Assembly (NCBI GenBank): GCA_946186505.1
Contig: CAMHNI010000028.1
Span: forward strand, 1-46,879
DNA: 46,879 nt
Source: an uncultured Prevotellaceae bacterium
GTDB lineage: Bacteria > Bacteroidota > Bacteroidia > Bacteroidales > Bacteroidaceae
Direction of reading: 5' to 3'
Below, in pieces: positions 8,022 to 16,327 of the stretch. The notes below the pieces were generated by a model. It was not told the DNA's origin, made no database searches, and saw only the letters and a program-made list of their open reading frames with translations. The position numbers and the translations under genes were made by a program. How positions within the stretch are numbered: position 1 is the stretch's first letter; every line of letters begins with the position of its first letter.

Positions 8022-8117
8022 CGCACCTTCCTCCTCAACCTGACGTGGAAGTTCAACGAGGCCCGCTCGAAGTATCGTGGCTCTGGTGCCGGTGAAAAGC
8101 AGAAGGCAAGAATGTAA
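8022..8117 (+). pseudogene. C-terminal remnant of an outer-membrane beta-barrel receptor
   Basis: Thirty-one codons plus TAA read RTFLLNLTWKFNEARSKYRG, then SGAGEKQKARM. The form T-x-L-L-x-L-x-W-K-F followed by N-x-x-x-SKYRGxGAG is the last beta-strand and short tail of TonB-dependent/outer membrane beta-barrel proteins in Prevotella. The upstream coding sequence is missing, since the frame breaks immediately before 8022. A deletion associated with arrival of the VapE cassette is a plausible cause. Confidence 0.5.
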
Positions 8118-8249
8118 TCTTCTGCATTACAATTACTTTCTCGGGAGATTCTACCAGCTTTCTTAATTTGTCGTGAATGACTGAACAGTTACAGTAACGG
8201 GCATGTCGCATAAATTTGACCATGCAACCGAATTTAGGGTTAAATTTGT

Positions 8250-8280
8250 TTTGCGGTTTGAAGAAAAAGCAGTAATTTTG
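8250..8280 (+). promoter_or_regulatory. Bacteroidota-type promoter of the Ig-like secreted protein
   Basis: TTTG at 8250-8253, a 19-nt spacer and TAATTTTG at 8273-8280 match the phylum consensus. They lie about 45 nt before the start codon. Confidence 0.6.
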
Positions 8281-8324
8281 CAACCGATAAGCAATTAACA
8301 TAATTTACAGCTAAATTTATTATC

Positions 8325-10931
8325 ATGATTAAAAAACTACAATTTAAATCTCTGCTCCTCTTGGCGGTAATGCTATTGGGAGCTGGTTCGGCGTGGGCTG
8401 TGGAAGTTACAGACACTTATGTTTTTAATTCCAAAACATGGACGGCAACACTAAATGACGAGGACAGCGATTGGGTTAGTACTAAAGATGCTGGTGATTT
8501 CGCAAATAATGGTGTACAAGTAACAAAGAACTTTACAGGAGCTGGGGCAAAATCCCCCATCTCGTATGATAACATCACAAAAATAGTCATCACATATAAT
8601 ACTAATAAATCTTCAGGAGCAGGAACCGTTGATGTCAAGATTGGCGATAACAACAAAGTTACCAAACAGTGGGCCTATTCCACCGGCGACGGAAGATGGG
8701 GGAGCTATAAAGTAGAATTCCCTTACGATACTCCACAGTCAGGCGAAATTCATTTAACATTCAACACCACCACTAATTCAATTTATGTATGCAGTGTTGC
8801 CATTACCTACGATGATGGAAAAGAAGACACGGACACGAGAGAAGTTACCACGATGTCCATCAGCGGCAGCACCACTACAGCCAGCGTGGGAGATAATGTG
8901 GAAACTCCGACGGCAACCGTAATGGCAGGCACGACCGTATTGGAATCAGTCGAGGTTAAGTGGAGCAGTTCCGACGTAGGCGTTGCCACTATCGACGAGA
9001 GCACGGGTGAAATTACACTTCTAACAGAAGGTGAGACAACCATCACCGCAGAGTTCGAAGGCGATGAAACATACAAAGGGTGCGAGGCCAGTTTTAATTT
9101 AACAGTCACTCCCGCCGCAGTTCCACCAACAACCTACACCAAAATGGAGGAACTTCAGACTGCCGTTGAAGGAATGGAGGAGCAAAAGCCTGTCGATGCA
9201 ACAATCACCTTTACTGATATTCAGGTGTCTCACGTTGACGGCAATAGTGCCTATATCACCGACGGTGACAAGGGTGCCTTGATCTACACAAAGGGTCACG
9301 GACTTACGGCAGGCAAAGTGCTGAATGGCACCATAGATTGCCAGCTACAGAAGTATAAGGGTCAAACAGAGATTACGAGCTTCACCACTGAGGGGCTGAC
9401 TATCACCGACGGTACTCTCAGTGCAGCGGAGAAGACTCCCGGCGACATCACCGCAGCCAACCAGAGTTTGTTCGTGACACTGAAAGAAGTCGTTTACGAT
9501 GCCACAAACGAGGTGCTTACAGACGGTACTAACAGCATTGCCTACTACGACAAATTCAAGACAAATGTTAAGTTAGAGTCTGGAAAAGTCTATAATATCA
9601 CAGGTATTGTTATTGTCAATTTCGAAACTGTGGAAGTCTGCCCGCGAACCGCTGACGACGTAGAAGAGGTAGTCAGCGAGAAGATTGAGCCGACCAGTGT
9701 ATGGAAGTCTAACGGTGAGGAGGTGTCTGCCATCTGCATTCTCAAGAACGAAAGCCTCGCCATCAGCTTCGACACCAACTCCACTGCGACAGCATCGTTT
9801 GAGAGCAGCAATCCAGAGGTGGCCACTGTTGACAGCAATGGCGCTATCACACTTACCGGATCTGTTGGTGTAGCCATTATTACTGCTTCTACCGAGGGCA
9901 ATAACGATTATCTCCCCAGTAGTGCCACACTGTCTATCCTTGTTGCCGAGGCAGAGCCTGAGGACGCTGTGTTCGACTTCAGTCTGTTCCAGGACTATGG
10001 TTCTGGGATGGTTCCCACAAACGCCAATGTTTACGTCGAAGAGGAAAGGACATGGACAGCCGGCAATATCACGATGAAGACAGGAGGCAAAGTGCGCTGG
10101 TACATTGGTACATCTGGCGGTAACACCACCTACACACTTAGACTCTACGGAAAAACTGAACCTTACTCATATATGACCATATCGGCTCCCGATGGTTATG
10201 TTATTACAGCCATTAGCGGCCTCGGAGGAGCTTTGAAGGCAAGCACTGGCGAAAATAAATCCGGCAATTGGTCAGGTATGGCTCAAGAAATAACATTCAC
10301 TTACGAAAATACCAACAACAGTTCCAATATGAGTTGTATTAAGGTGACTTATACAAAGCCTGAATTCACCATGAACATGAACGGCAGTTTTACTACATTC
10401 TGCGCAAATATGTCAATTGACTTCAGTACTTCGGGCATCAAGGCCTATACTGCAAAAGCAAATAATGGAATTGTCAAGCTAACCGAGGTTGATGGTGGTA
10501 AAATACCTGCAGGCAAAGGTGTTATTCTGAAAGGGGATGCAGGCAGCCACGATGTCAAGGTTATTGAGTCGGCAGAAGCTCTGAGCAGCACCAATGAATT
10601 GATTGGAGTAATTGAAGAAACGGAAATTCCATGGTCTGTGAAAGTAAGTGAAACTACAACAAAGTACAACTACATTCTTCAGAGCGGGGAATTCAAAAAG
10701 GCTACTGGGGCCAAATTAAAGGCTGGCAAGGCTTATTTATCAACAAAGTACGACGTAACTGGTGGTGGCGAGTCTCGCCTGACTATCGTCATCAACAAAG
10801 AGACCACCGGCATCAGCAGTGCTACGGAACAGCCGAATGACGGTGCTGTGTATAGCCTCAGCGGCCAGCGTGTGGTGAATCCCGCCAAGGGCCTCTACAT
10901 TGTGAACGGTAAGAAATATGTCATTAAATAA
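8325..10931 (+). CDS. Large secreted protein with bacterial Ig-like (BIG_2) domains
   Basis: An 868-residue exported protein. The signal peptide covers about residues 1-25 (LLLLAVMLLGAGSAWA). A beta-rich N-terminal module (about 28-165) is followed by a BIG_2-type Ig-like domain (about 175-262: VKWSSSDVGVATIDESTGEI, then TLLTEGETTITAEF). Next is an OB-fold-like segment (about 270-430: ATITFTDIQVSHVDGNSAYI), then a second BIG_2-like domain (about 445-530: SFESSNPEVATVDSNGAITL). Further beta modules lead to a C-terminal tail ISSATEQ...VYSLSGQRV...KGLYIVNGKKYVIK. That tail is frequent on Prevotella surface proteins and resembles a type IX secretion-type or sorting tail. Substrate unknown. A 50-residue gene follows 14 nt later, probably on the same transcript. 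Confidence 0.82.
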   Translation: MIKKLQFKSLLLLAVMLLGAGSAWAVEVTDTYVFNSKTWTATLNDEDSDWVSTKDAGDFANNGVQVTKNFTGAGAKSPISYDNITKIVITYNTNKSSGAGTVDVKIGDNNKVTKQWAYSTGDGRWGSYKVEFPYDTPQSGEIHLTFNTTTNSIYVCSVAITYDDGKEDTDTREVTTMSISGSTTTASVGDNVETPTATVMAGTTVLESVEVKWSSSDVGVATIDESTGEITLLTEGETTITAEFEGDETYKGCEASFNLTVTPAAVPPTTYTKMEELQTAVEGMEEQKPVDATITFTDIQVSHVDGNSAYITDGDKGALIYTKGHGLTAGKVLNGTIDCQLQKYKGQTEITSFTTEGLTITDGTLSAAEKTPGDITAANQSLFVTLKEVVYDATNEVLTDGTNSIAYYDKFKTNVKLESGKVYNITGIVIVNFETVEVCPRTADDVEEVVSEKIEPTSVWKSNGEEVSAICILKNESLAISFDTNSTATASFESSNPEVATVDSNGAITLTGSVGVAIITASTEGNNDYLPSSATLSILVAEAEPEDAVFDFSLFQDYGSGMVPTNANVYVEEERTWTAGNITMKTGGKVRWYIGTSGGNTTYTLRLYGKTEPYSYMTISAPDGYVITAISGLGGALKASTGENKSGNWSGMAQEITFTYENTNNSSNMSCIKVTYTKPEFTMNMNGSFTTFCANMSIDFSTSGIKAYTAKANNGIVKLTEVDGGKIPAGKGVILKGDAGSHDVKVIESAEALSSTNELIGVIEETEIPWSVKVSETTTKYNYILQSGEFKKATGAKLKAGKAYLSTKYDVTGGGESRLTIVINKETTGISSATEQPNDGAVYSLSGQRVVNPAKGLYIVNGKKYVIK

Positions 10932-10945
10932 AGTAAGATACAACT

Positions 10946-11098
10946 ATGAAGAAATATATTAAGCCGAGCATAGAACAGGTAGAAGTGGAACTGGAACAGA
11001 TGATTGCCGAGTCCGTCACCATCGTTAACGAAGGTGCAACTGACACCGGTGGCATCTATGATGACAGTCGTGAAATAGACATGTTCTTTGATGACTAA
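10946..11098 (+). CDS. 50-residue acidic protein downstream of a secreted protein
   Basis: The gene starts with ATG 14 nt after the stop of the Ig-like protein and encodes 50 residues. It opens MKKYIKPSIEQVEVELEQMI, continues with AESVTIVNEGATDTGGIYDD and ends in an acidic DMFFDD tail. Small proteins starting MKKYIKPSI and ending in an acidic run are frequent in Prevotella next to exported proteins. To my knowledge they have no defined function. There is no signal peptide. The conserved start, position and codon structure support a real gene although it is short. Confidence 0.65.
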   Translation: MKKYIKPSIEQVEVELEQMIAESVTIVNEGATDTGGIYDDSREIDMFFDD

Positions 11099-11164
11099 AA
11101 ATGGACAGACGCAAAAAAAGTATAAATTAGTGTTTCTGCTGACGCAATTCACAATTATATTTTG

Positions 11165-11220
11165 TATCTTTGCAGTCCAAAAGCAACAAACAGTAAATAG
11201 TAAATCTATAAATTGTAAAT
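11165..11220 (+). promoter_or_regulatory. pgk promoter box and heptad-repeat leader
   Basis: TATCTTTG at 11165-11172 fits the -7 box. No perfect TTTG is seen upstream. The leader from about 11193 contains near-heptad repeats (GTAAATA, GTAAATC, TATAAAT, TGTAAAT) running up to the start codon at 11227. This keeps the leader A/T-rich and unstructured, which fits translation initiation without Shine-Dalgarno in this phylum. Confidence 0.5.
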
Positions 11221-11226
11221 TTCATT

Positions 11227-12501
11227 ATGACTATCAACGAATTCAACTTTGCCGGCAAGAAGGCAATCGTGCGCGTTGACTTCAACGTGCCCCTCGACGA
11301 GAATGGTAAAATCACTGACGACACCCGCATCCGCGGTGCCCTGCCTACACTGAAGAAAGTGCTGGCTGACGGCGGTGCCCTGATTATCATGTCGCACATG
11401 GGCAAACCCAAAGGAAAGGTTGACCCCAAGAAGTCACTCGGACAGATTCGCGAAGCCGTTGAGAAGGCTCTCGGCGCTCCAGTTGCCTTCGCACCCGACT
11501 GCGCCAAGGCACAGGAGGCTGCTGCACAGCTGAAGATGGGTGAAGCTCTGCTGTTGGAGAACCTGCGCTTCTATCCTGAAGAGGAAGGCAAGCCCGTAGG
11601 TGTTGAGAAGGGCACGCCCGAGTATGACGAGGCCAAGAAGGCCATGAAGGCTTCCCAGAAGGAGTTTGCCAAGACGCTCGCTTCATACGCTGACTGCTAC
11701 GTGATGGACGCCTTCGGTACCGCTCACCGCAAGCACGCCTCTACCGCTGTCATCGCCGACTACTTCGATGCCGACAACAAGATGCTCGGTCTGCTGATGG
11801 AGAAGGAAGTGACTGCTGTTGACAACGTGCTGTCGAACATCAAGCGTCCGTTCGTGGCTATCATGGGCGGCTCGAAGGTCAGTTCGAAGATCGGTATCAT
11901 CGAGAACCTCTTAGGCAAGGTTGACAAGCTCATCCTCTGCGGCGGTATGACCTATACCTTCTCCAAGGCCCACGGCGGCGAGATTGGCGAGTCTATCGTT
12001 GAACTCGACAAGCTGGATGTAGCCCTCGGCGTTGAGGAGCTGGCCAAGAAGAACGGTGTTGAACTCGTTTTAGGTTCTGACTGCACAGCTACCAACGGCC
12101 TCGACTTCGACACGATGTCAGTGAAGGCCGGTGCAGAGATTATCACCTGCCCCGCCAACAAGGTTCCCGCAGGCTTCGAGGGCGTTGATGCCGGTCCTGA
12201 GAGCCAGAAGGCATTTGCCGCTGCTATCGCTGGTGCCAAGACCATTCTGTGGAACGGTCCTGCCGGTGTGTTCGAGTGCGACGCCTTCACCGCTGGTTCA
12301 CGTGCCATTGGCGAGGCTATTGCCAAGGCTACTGCCGAGGGTGCTTTCTCGCTGATTGGCGGTGGCGATTCTGTGGCCTGCGTCAACAAGTTCGGTCTGG
12401 CCGACCAGGTGAGCTACATCTCTACCGGTGGCGGTGCTCTGCTTGAGGCCATCGAGGGTAAGGTACTGCCGGGCGTTGCTGCCATCCGTGGTGCCGAGTA
12501 A
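11227..12501 (+). CDS. pgk: Phosphoglycerate kinase
   Basis: A 424-residue glycolytic enzyme that transfers phosphate between 1,3-bisphosphoglycerate and ADP in the cytoplasm. It shows the N-terminal [20 protein letters not shown] signature, the substrate-binding MSHMGKPKG and [10 protein letters not shown] segments, [12 protein letters not shown], the hinge region [15 protein letters not shown], and the C-terminal nucleotide-binding [11 protein letters not shown] and [13 protein letters not shown] plus STGGGALLE. Length and motifs are complete. It is followed 37 nt later by the Fe-S scaffold homologue. The two may be co-transcribed, but their functions are not obviously linked. Confidence 0.97.
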   Translation: MTINEFNFAGKKAIVRVDFNVPLDENGKITDDTRIRGALPTLKKVLADGGALIIMSHMGKPKGKVDPKKSLGQIREAVEKALGAPVAFAPDCAKAQEAAAQLKMGEALLLENLRFYPEEEGKPVGVEKGTPEYDEAKKAMKASQKEFAKTLASYADCYVMDAFGTAHRKHASTAVIADYFDADNKMLGLLMEKEVTAVDNVLSNIKRPFVAIMGGSKVSSKIGIIENLLGKVDKLILCGGMTYTFSKAHGGEIGESIVELDKLDVALGVEELAKKNGVELVLGSDCTATNGLDFDTMSVKAGAEIITCPANKVPAGFEGVDAGPESQKAFAAAIAGAKTILWNGPAGVFECDAFTAGSRAIGEAIAKATAEGAFSLIGGGDSVACVNKFGLADQVSYISTGGGALLEAIEGKVLPGVAAIRGAE

Positions 12502-12538
12502 AAAATGTGGAATTAACTTAATACCTTTATTATCGAAT

Positions 12539-13240
12539 ATGCAGTATTCTAACGAAGTCAACAACATGTGCGTTGTTGCAAAAGGTCCTAATCACGGACC
12601 GGCTCCTATTCCTGAGGAGGGTAAATGGATTCAGGCAAAAGAGATCAAGGATATCTCGGGTTACACTCACGGTATTGGCTGGTGCGCACCTCAGCAGGGT
12701 GCCTGCAAGCTGTCGCTCAATGTGAAGGACGGTATCATTCAGGAGGCTCTCGTCGAGACCATCGGCTGCACGGGTATGACCCACTCTGCCGCTATGGCCA
12801 GCGAGATTCTGCCGGGCAAGACCATCCTTGAGGCCCTGAACACCGACCTCGTCTGCGACGCTATCAACACCGCTATGCGCGAGTTGTTCCTGCAGATCGT
12901 CTATGGCCGCACACAGAGCGCCTTCTCTGAGGGTGGTCTGGTCATCGGTGCCGGTCTGGAAGACCTGGGTAAGGGTCTGCGCTCTCAGACCGGTACGCTC
13001 TATGGCACCGTTGCCAAGGGTACTCGCTATCTGGAGCTGACCGAGGGTTACATCACCAAGCAGTTCCTCGACAAGGACAACCAGGTTTGCGGTTACGAGT
13101 ATGTACACCTGGGCAAGATGATGGAAGCCATCAAGGACGGCATGGACGCCAACGAGGCTGTGAAGAAGTTCACTGGCTCTTACGGTCGCACCACCGCTGA
13201 GCAGGGAATTGTTAAGGTTATTGACCCACGTAAAGAATAA
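12539..13240 (+). CDS. NifU-like iron-sulfur scaffold family protein (GGGtGRT partner)
   Basis: A 233-residue protein. The start at ATG 12539 (MQYSNEVNNMC) is preferred over an upstream in-frame start that would lie in pgk. It has the IscU/NifU-N-like fold signature in ALVETIGCTGMTHSAAMASE, with the expected cysteine in the GC-TGM loop. Another conserved Cys-containing segment is GWCAPQQGACKLSLNVKDG. It is longer than IscU (about 130 residues) and lacks a C-terminal Nfu domain. Proteins of this type sit directly before the GGGtGRT family gene in many gut anaerobes, as here with a 14-nt gap. A role in Fe-S cluster handling is inferred from the fold. The substrate is unknown. Confidence 0.75.
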   Translation: MQYSNEVNNMCVVAKGPNHGPAPIPEEGKWIQAKEIKDISGYTHGIGWCAPQQGACKLSLNVKDGIIQEALVETIGCTGMTHSAAMASEILPGKTILEALNTDLVCDAINTAMRELFLQIVYGRTQSAFSEGGLVIGAGLEDLGKGLRSQTGTLYGTVAKGTRYLELTEGYITKQFLDKDNQVCGYEYVHLGKMMEAIKDGMDANEAVKKFTGSYGRTTAEQGIVKVIDPRKE

Positions 13241-13254
13241 GGAGGACCAGTATT

Positions 13255-14268
13255 ATGATTAGAAAAGTATCATTCGAGAGCTACGAGCGTCGTATCAACC
13301 AGGTACTGGCCGCTCTGAAAGAGAACGGAATCAGCAGCATCGAAGAGGCCAACGAGATTTGCGAGAAGGCAGGTGTCGATCCCTACCAGATGTGTGAGGA
13401 CACACAGCGCATCTGCTTTGAGAATGCTAAGTGGGCATACGTTTGTGGTGCTGCCATCGCTATCAAGAAGGGCGTTAAGAATGCCGCCGACGCTGCTGAG
13501 GCTATCGGTATCGGCCTGCAGTCGTTCTGCATCCCCGGCTCTGTGGCCGACGACCGTAAGGTAGGTCTGGGTCACGGTAACCTGGCTGCCCGTCTGCTGC
13601 GCGAGGAGACTGAGTGCTTCGCCTTCCTGGCTGGTCACGAGTCGTTCGCTGCTGCTGAGGGTGCCATCAAGATTGCCGAGAAGGCCAACAAGGTTCGCCA
13701 GAAGCCTCTCCGCGTCATCCTGAACGGTCTGGGCAAGGACGCTGCCATGATCATCAGCCGTATCAACGGTTTCACATACGTACAGACTCAGTTCGACTAC
13801 TACACCGGCGAGGTGAAGGTTGTCAAGGAGACTCCGTACAGCGATGGTCCCCGTGCCAAGGTGAAGTGCTACGGTGCCGACGATGTCCGCGAGGGTGTTG
13901 CCATCCTGTGGAAGGAGAACGTCGATGTCTCTATCACTGGTAACTCTACCAACCCCACCCGTTTCCAGCACCCCGTTGCCGGAACCTACAAGAAGGAGCG
14001 CGTGCTCGCTGGCAAGCCCTACTTCTCAGTAGCCTCTGGTGGTGGTACCGGCCGCACGCTGCACCCCGATAACATGGCTGCAGGTCCCGCTTCTTACGGT
14101 ATGACCGACACGCTGGGCCGCATGCACAGCGACGCTCAGTTCGCTGGTTCAAGCTCAGTGCCCGCCCACGTTGAGATGATGGGCTTCCTCGGCATCGGTA
14201 ACAACCCGATGGTAGGTGCTACGGTATCTATCGCCGTTGAGGTGAGCCTCGCTCTGAACGGAAAATAA
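13255..14268 (+). CDS. GGGtGRT family protein of unknown function
   Basis: A 337-residue protein containing the family-defining motif in VASGGGTGRTLHPDNMAAG. It also has N-terminal helical regions with two cysteine segments (EICEKAGVDPYQMCEDTQ) and a well-conserved middle (LGHGNLAARLLREETECFAF; GKDAAMIISRINGFTYVQTQ). It has no signal peptide and is soluble. The family is named only after the motif. The glycine-rich loop and the strict pairing with a NifU-like protein suggest a cofactor or Fe-S-related enzyme, but no reaction is known to me. A GGAGG ribosome-binding-like sequence lies just before the start. A strong terminator follows. Confidence 0.85.
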   Translation: MIRKVSFESYERRINQVLAALKENGISSIEEANEICEKAGVDPYQMCEDTQRICFENAKWAYVCGAAIAIKKGVKNAADAAEAIGIGLQSFCIPGSVADDRKVGLGHGNLAARLLREETECFAFLAGHESFAAAEGAIKIAEKANKVRQKPLRVILNGLGKDAAMIISRINGFTYVQTQFDYYTGEVKVVKETPYSDGPRAKVKCYGADDVREGVAILWKENVDVSITGNSTNPTRFQHPVAGTYKKERVLAGKPYFSVASGGGTGRTLHPDNMAAGPASYGMTDTLGRMHSDAQFAGSSSVPAHVEMMGFLGIGNNPMVGATVSIAVEVSLALNGK

Positions 14269-14280
14269 ACGTACACAATA

Positions 14281-14323
14281 AAAAAAGAGGTGTGCTTGGG
14301 TTTCCAGACACACCTCTTTTTTT
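14281..14323. terminator. Bidirectional terminator between GGGtGRT gene and queA
   Basis: A-run, then GAGGTGTG and the mirrored CACACCTC, then a T-run, with a loop of about 14 nt. It is symmetric, so it serves the converging genes on both strands (plus-strand gene ending 14268, queA ending 14331). Confidence 0.9.
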
Positions 14324-14330
14324 ATGGTAT

Positions 14331-15602
14331 CTATGGTATCAGCAGCGAGGAGTCGCCGTAGCTGAGGAAACGGAAATCGTGGCTCAAGGCGTAGTCGTAG
14401 ATACGGTGCCAGTCGCCATGAACAAAGGCACTGACTAAGAGCAACAGGGTAGATTTGGGCTGGTGGAAATTGGTGACAAGCATGCGTACTATCTTGTAGT
14501 CGTAGCCGGGTGCAATGATAATCTGTGTGCTGGAGTGTAGGACGTTGAGCTGGCGGCGATTCATCCAGTCGAGCAAAGCCTGCAAGGCTTCTTTATTCTC
14601 TATTTCTTTATTATTTATTTCTTTATTATTTATTTCTTTATTATTTATTTCTTTATTATTTAGAGACGAAGTCTCGTCATACGGTTCCCATTGACTGACA
14701 TGTAACTGGGACTCGTCAAGTTCGGGGTTGTGAAGAACTTTGAGTCCCATATAATAAAGACTCTCAAGGGTTCGGACACTCGTAGTACCAACGGCAATGG
14801 CACGACAGTGGTGCTTCAGGAGTTTCTCAAGCGTCTGACGGCGCACGGCAATGTACTCGGTATGCATCTCGTGGCTGCCGATGTCCTCGCTCTTCACAGG
14901 GCGGAAAGTGCCTGCACCGACATGCAGCGTCAGTTCCTCCCGGTCAATGCCGCATGCATCAAGAGCTTGGAGCACCTCGGGCGTGAAATGCAGACCAGCC
15001 GTAGGAGCAGCAACGCTGCCCTTGATTTTCGAATAGACGGTCTGGTAGGTCTGCTTGTCGCTTTCCTCGGTGTCACGGTTCAGGTATGGAGGGATGGGAA
15101 GCTCACCCATGGCATCGATGATGTCGGCAAAAGGAACACCTCCGTCCCACTGGAACTCTACGAGATGGCTGGTGCCCTGTTCGCCGAGTCGGGAGGCGGT
15201 GACGGTAACCTGTTGCTGATGAACGGTTATCGTTCTTCTCAGCGGTTCCTCCTTCCACTTCTTGAGGTTGCCTACAAGACAGAGCCACGAGCAGCGGCTG
15301 TGTGTCTGGAACATCTGCTCGTAGTCGGCAGGAACAGACGGTTCGAGAAGAAATATCTCGATGAGGGCACCTGTAGATTTACGGAAGTGCATGCGTGCCT
15401 GAATGACCCTGGTGTTGTTGAACACCATCAGGGCACCTTGGGGCAGATGTGACGGCAGATTGCAGAAAACATCTTCGCTGACCTCGCCCTTGTCGTAGAT
15501 GAGGAGTTTGGAATGGTCGCGCTGCGGCAACGGATATTTGGCGATGCGCTCATCAGGAAGCGCATAGTCATAGTCATTAATCTGTATATGTCTGGTATCC
15601 AT
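14331..15602 (-). CDS. queA: tRNA preQ1 ribosyltransferase-isomerase QueA with repeat insertion
   Basis: A 423-residue enzyme that transfers and isomerises the ribosyl moiety of S-adenosylmethionine onto preQ1 in tRNA, giving epoxyqueuosine. Family motifs: DYALPDERIAKYPLPQRDHS, FNNTRVIQARM, AAPTAGLHFTPEVL, THVGAGTF-type sequence (LHVGAGTFRPVKSEDI), AVGTTSVRTLESL, and LVTNFHQPKSTLLLLVSAF. It is longer than the usual roughly 350 residues mainly because of two extra patches. One is a low-complexity insert near residues 310-338 made of NNKEI units (DNA repeat 14589-14660). It sits between conserved blocks in a surface-loop position and keeps the frame. QueA is the last gene of the long minus-strand Bat unit, 25 nt from the PAP2 gene. 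Confidence 0.95.
   Translation of the reverse strand: MDTRHIQINDYDYALPDERIAKYPLPQRDHSKLLIYDKGEVSEDVFCNLPSHLPQGALMVFNNTRVIQARMHFRKSTGALIEIFLLEPSVPADYEQMFQTHSRCSWLCLVGNLKKWKEEPLRRTITVHQQQVTVTASRLGEQGTSHLVEFQWDGGVPFADIIDAMGELPIPPYLNRDTEESDKQTYQTVYSKIKGSVAAPTAGLHFTPEVLQALDACGIDREELTLHVGAGTFRPVKSEDIGSHEMHTEYIAVRRQTLEKLLKHHCRAIAVGTTSVRTLESLYYMGLKVLHNPELDESQLHVSQWEPYDETSSLNNKEINNKEINNKEINNKEIENKEALQALLDWMNRRQLNVLHSSTQIIIAPGYDYKIVRMLVTNFHQPKSTLLLLVSAFVHGDWHRIYDYALSHDFRFLSYGDSSLLIP
14589..14675 (-). repeat. 15-bp tandem repeat plus UUC-loop hairpin inside queA
   Basis: Four perfect copies of a 15-bp unit (plus-strand TATTTCTTTATTATT) occupy 14601-14660, with a degenerate fifth copy before them. They are bounded at 14663-14675 by GAGACGAAGTCTC. 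Read on the coding strand this is GAGAC-TTC-GTCTC, then TAAA, then AAAG-rich repeats. The same order (hairpin with TTC loop, TAAA, AAAG repeats) is found in the Bat intergenic gaps at 18940-19027 and 22913-22966. Here it is translated as SSL followed by NNKEI repeats. Confidence 0.85.
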
Positions 15603-15627
15603 GAAAACCTATAATAATGGAGAAAAC

Positions 15628-16323
15628 TTAAACGTAAAGCATGAAACAAGCCCGCAACAGGGCATAGATGAGCAGGAACACGAGGACAGAGACAACCACA
15701 TCGATATCACTCAGCTGATAGCCCGTAACAGTATATTGCGACGAAATAAACTTCATGCCTTTTGAGAAGCGGCGTTCCATGCGCAAATAGAAATAATAGA
15801 CAGCTGAACCGACAAGACCACCCCATAGCAGTCCCACAAGGATGTCGCCAGGGAAATGGACGCCCAGATAGAGACGCGTCCAGCAGTTGACAAGCGACCA
15901 GAGGACAAGAGATACCGTGAGCAGTCGGCTACGTACCAACAGGCTGAAGAAAACAGCAATGCTGAACGTATTGCTGGCATGGGCAGAGAAGAAACCGTAA
16001 CGCCCGCCACGATAGCCGTTGACCACATCAACCTGCCACCCGATGACCGGGTCATGGGTAGGACGCCAGCGACCCACGAGAGGTTTGACAATACCATCAT
16101 CGACAGCACCTGCCAGCAAGTAGCACAACCCCGCACAACCGACAATAAAGAGTATCTTCTGGACAGAGTTGTTGTTCTTCATCACCATATAGAACAGGGC
16201 GATGTAGAGCGGAATCCATGTGGCAGCAGTCGTCAGCGTCTTCACTACCCCATCGAGATAGAGCGACGAACTGCCGTTAACAGTCAAGAGCAACCAGCGG
16301 TCAAGGTCTATCAGTGTATCCAT
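15628..16323 (-). CDS. PAP2-family membrane phosphatase
   Basis: A 231-residue membrane protein of the type 2 phosphatidic acid phosphatase family. The three signature motifs are present: KPLVGRWRP (K-x6-RP), GFFSAHASNTF (in place of PSGH) and RLYLGVHFPGDILVG (SR-x5-H-x3-D type, with His and Asp conserved). About five hydrophobic helices are visible. It probably dephosphorylates a lipid pyrophosphate such as undecaprenyl pyrophosphate, or another lipid phosphate. The exact substrate cannot be told. It lies immediately after batD-batE, with 4 nt between the stop of that gene and this start, so it is co-transcribed. Confidence 0.88.
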   Translation of the reverse strand: MDTLIDLDRWLLLTVNGSSSLYLDGVVKTLTTAATWIPLYIALFYMVMKNNNSVQKILFIVGCAGLCYLLAGAVDDGIVKPLVGRWRPTHDPVIGWQVDVVNGYRGGRYGFFSAHASNTFSIAVFFSLLVRSRLLTVSLVLWSLVNCWTRLYLGVHFPGDILVGLLWGGLVGSAVYYFYLRMERRFSKGMKFISSQYTVTGYQLSDIDVVVSVLVFLLIYALLRACFMLYV

Positions 16324-16327
16324 ATCC

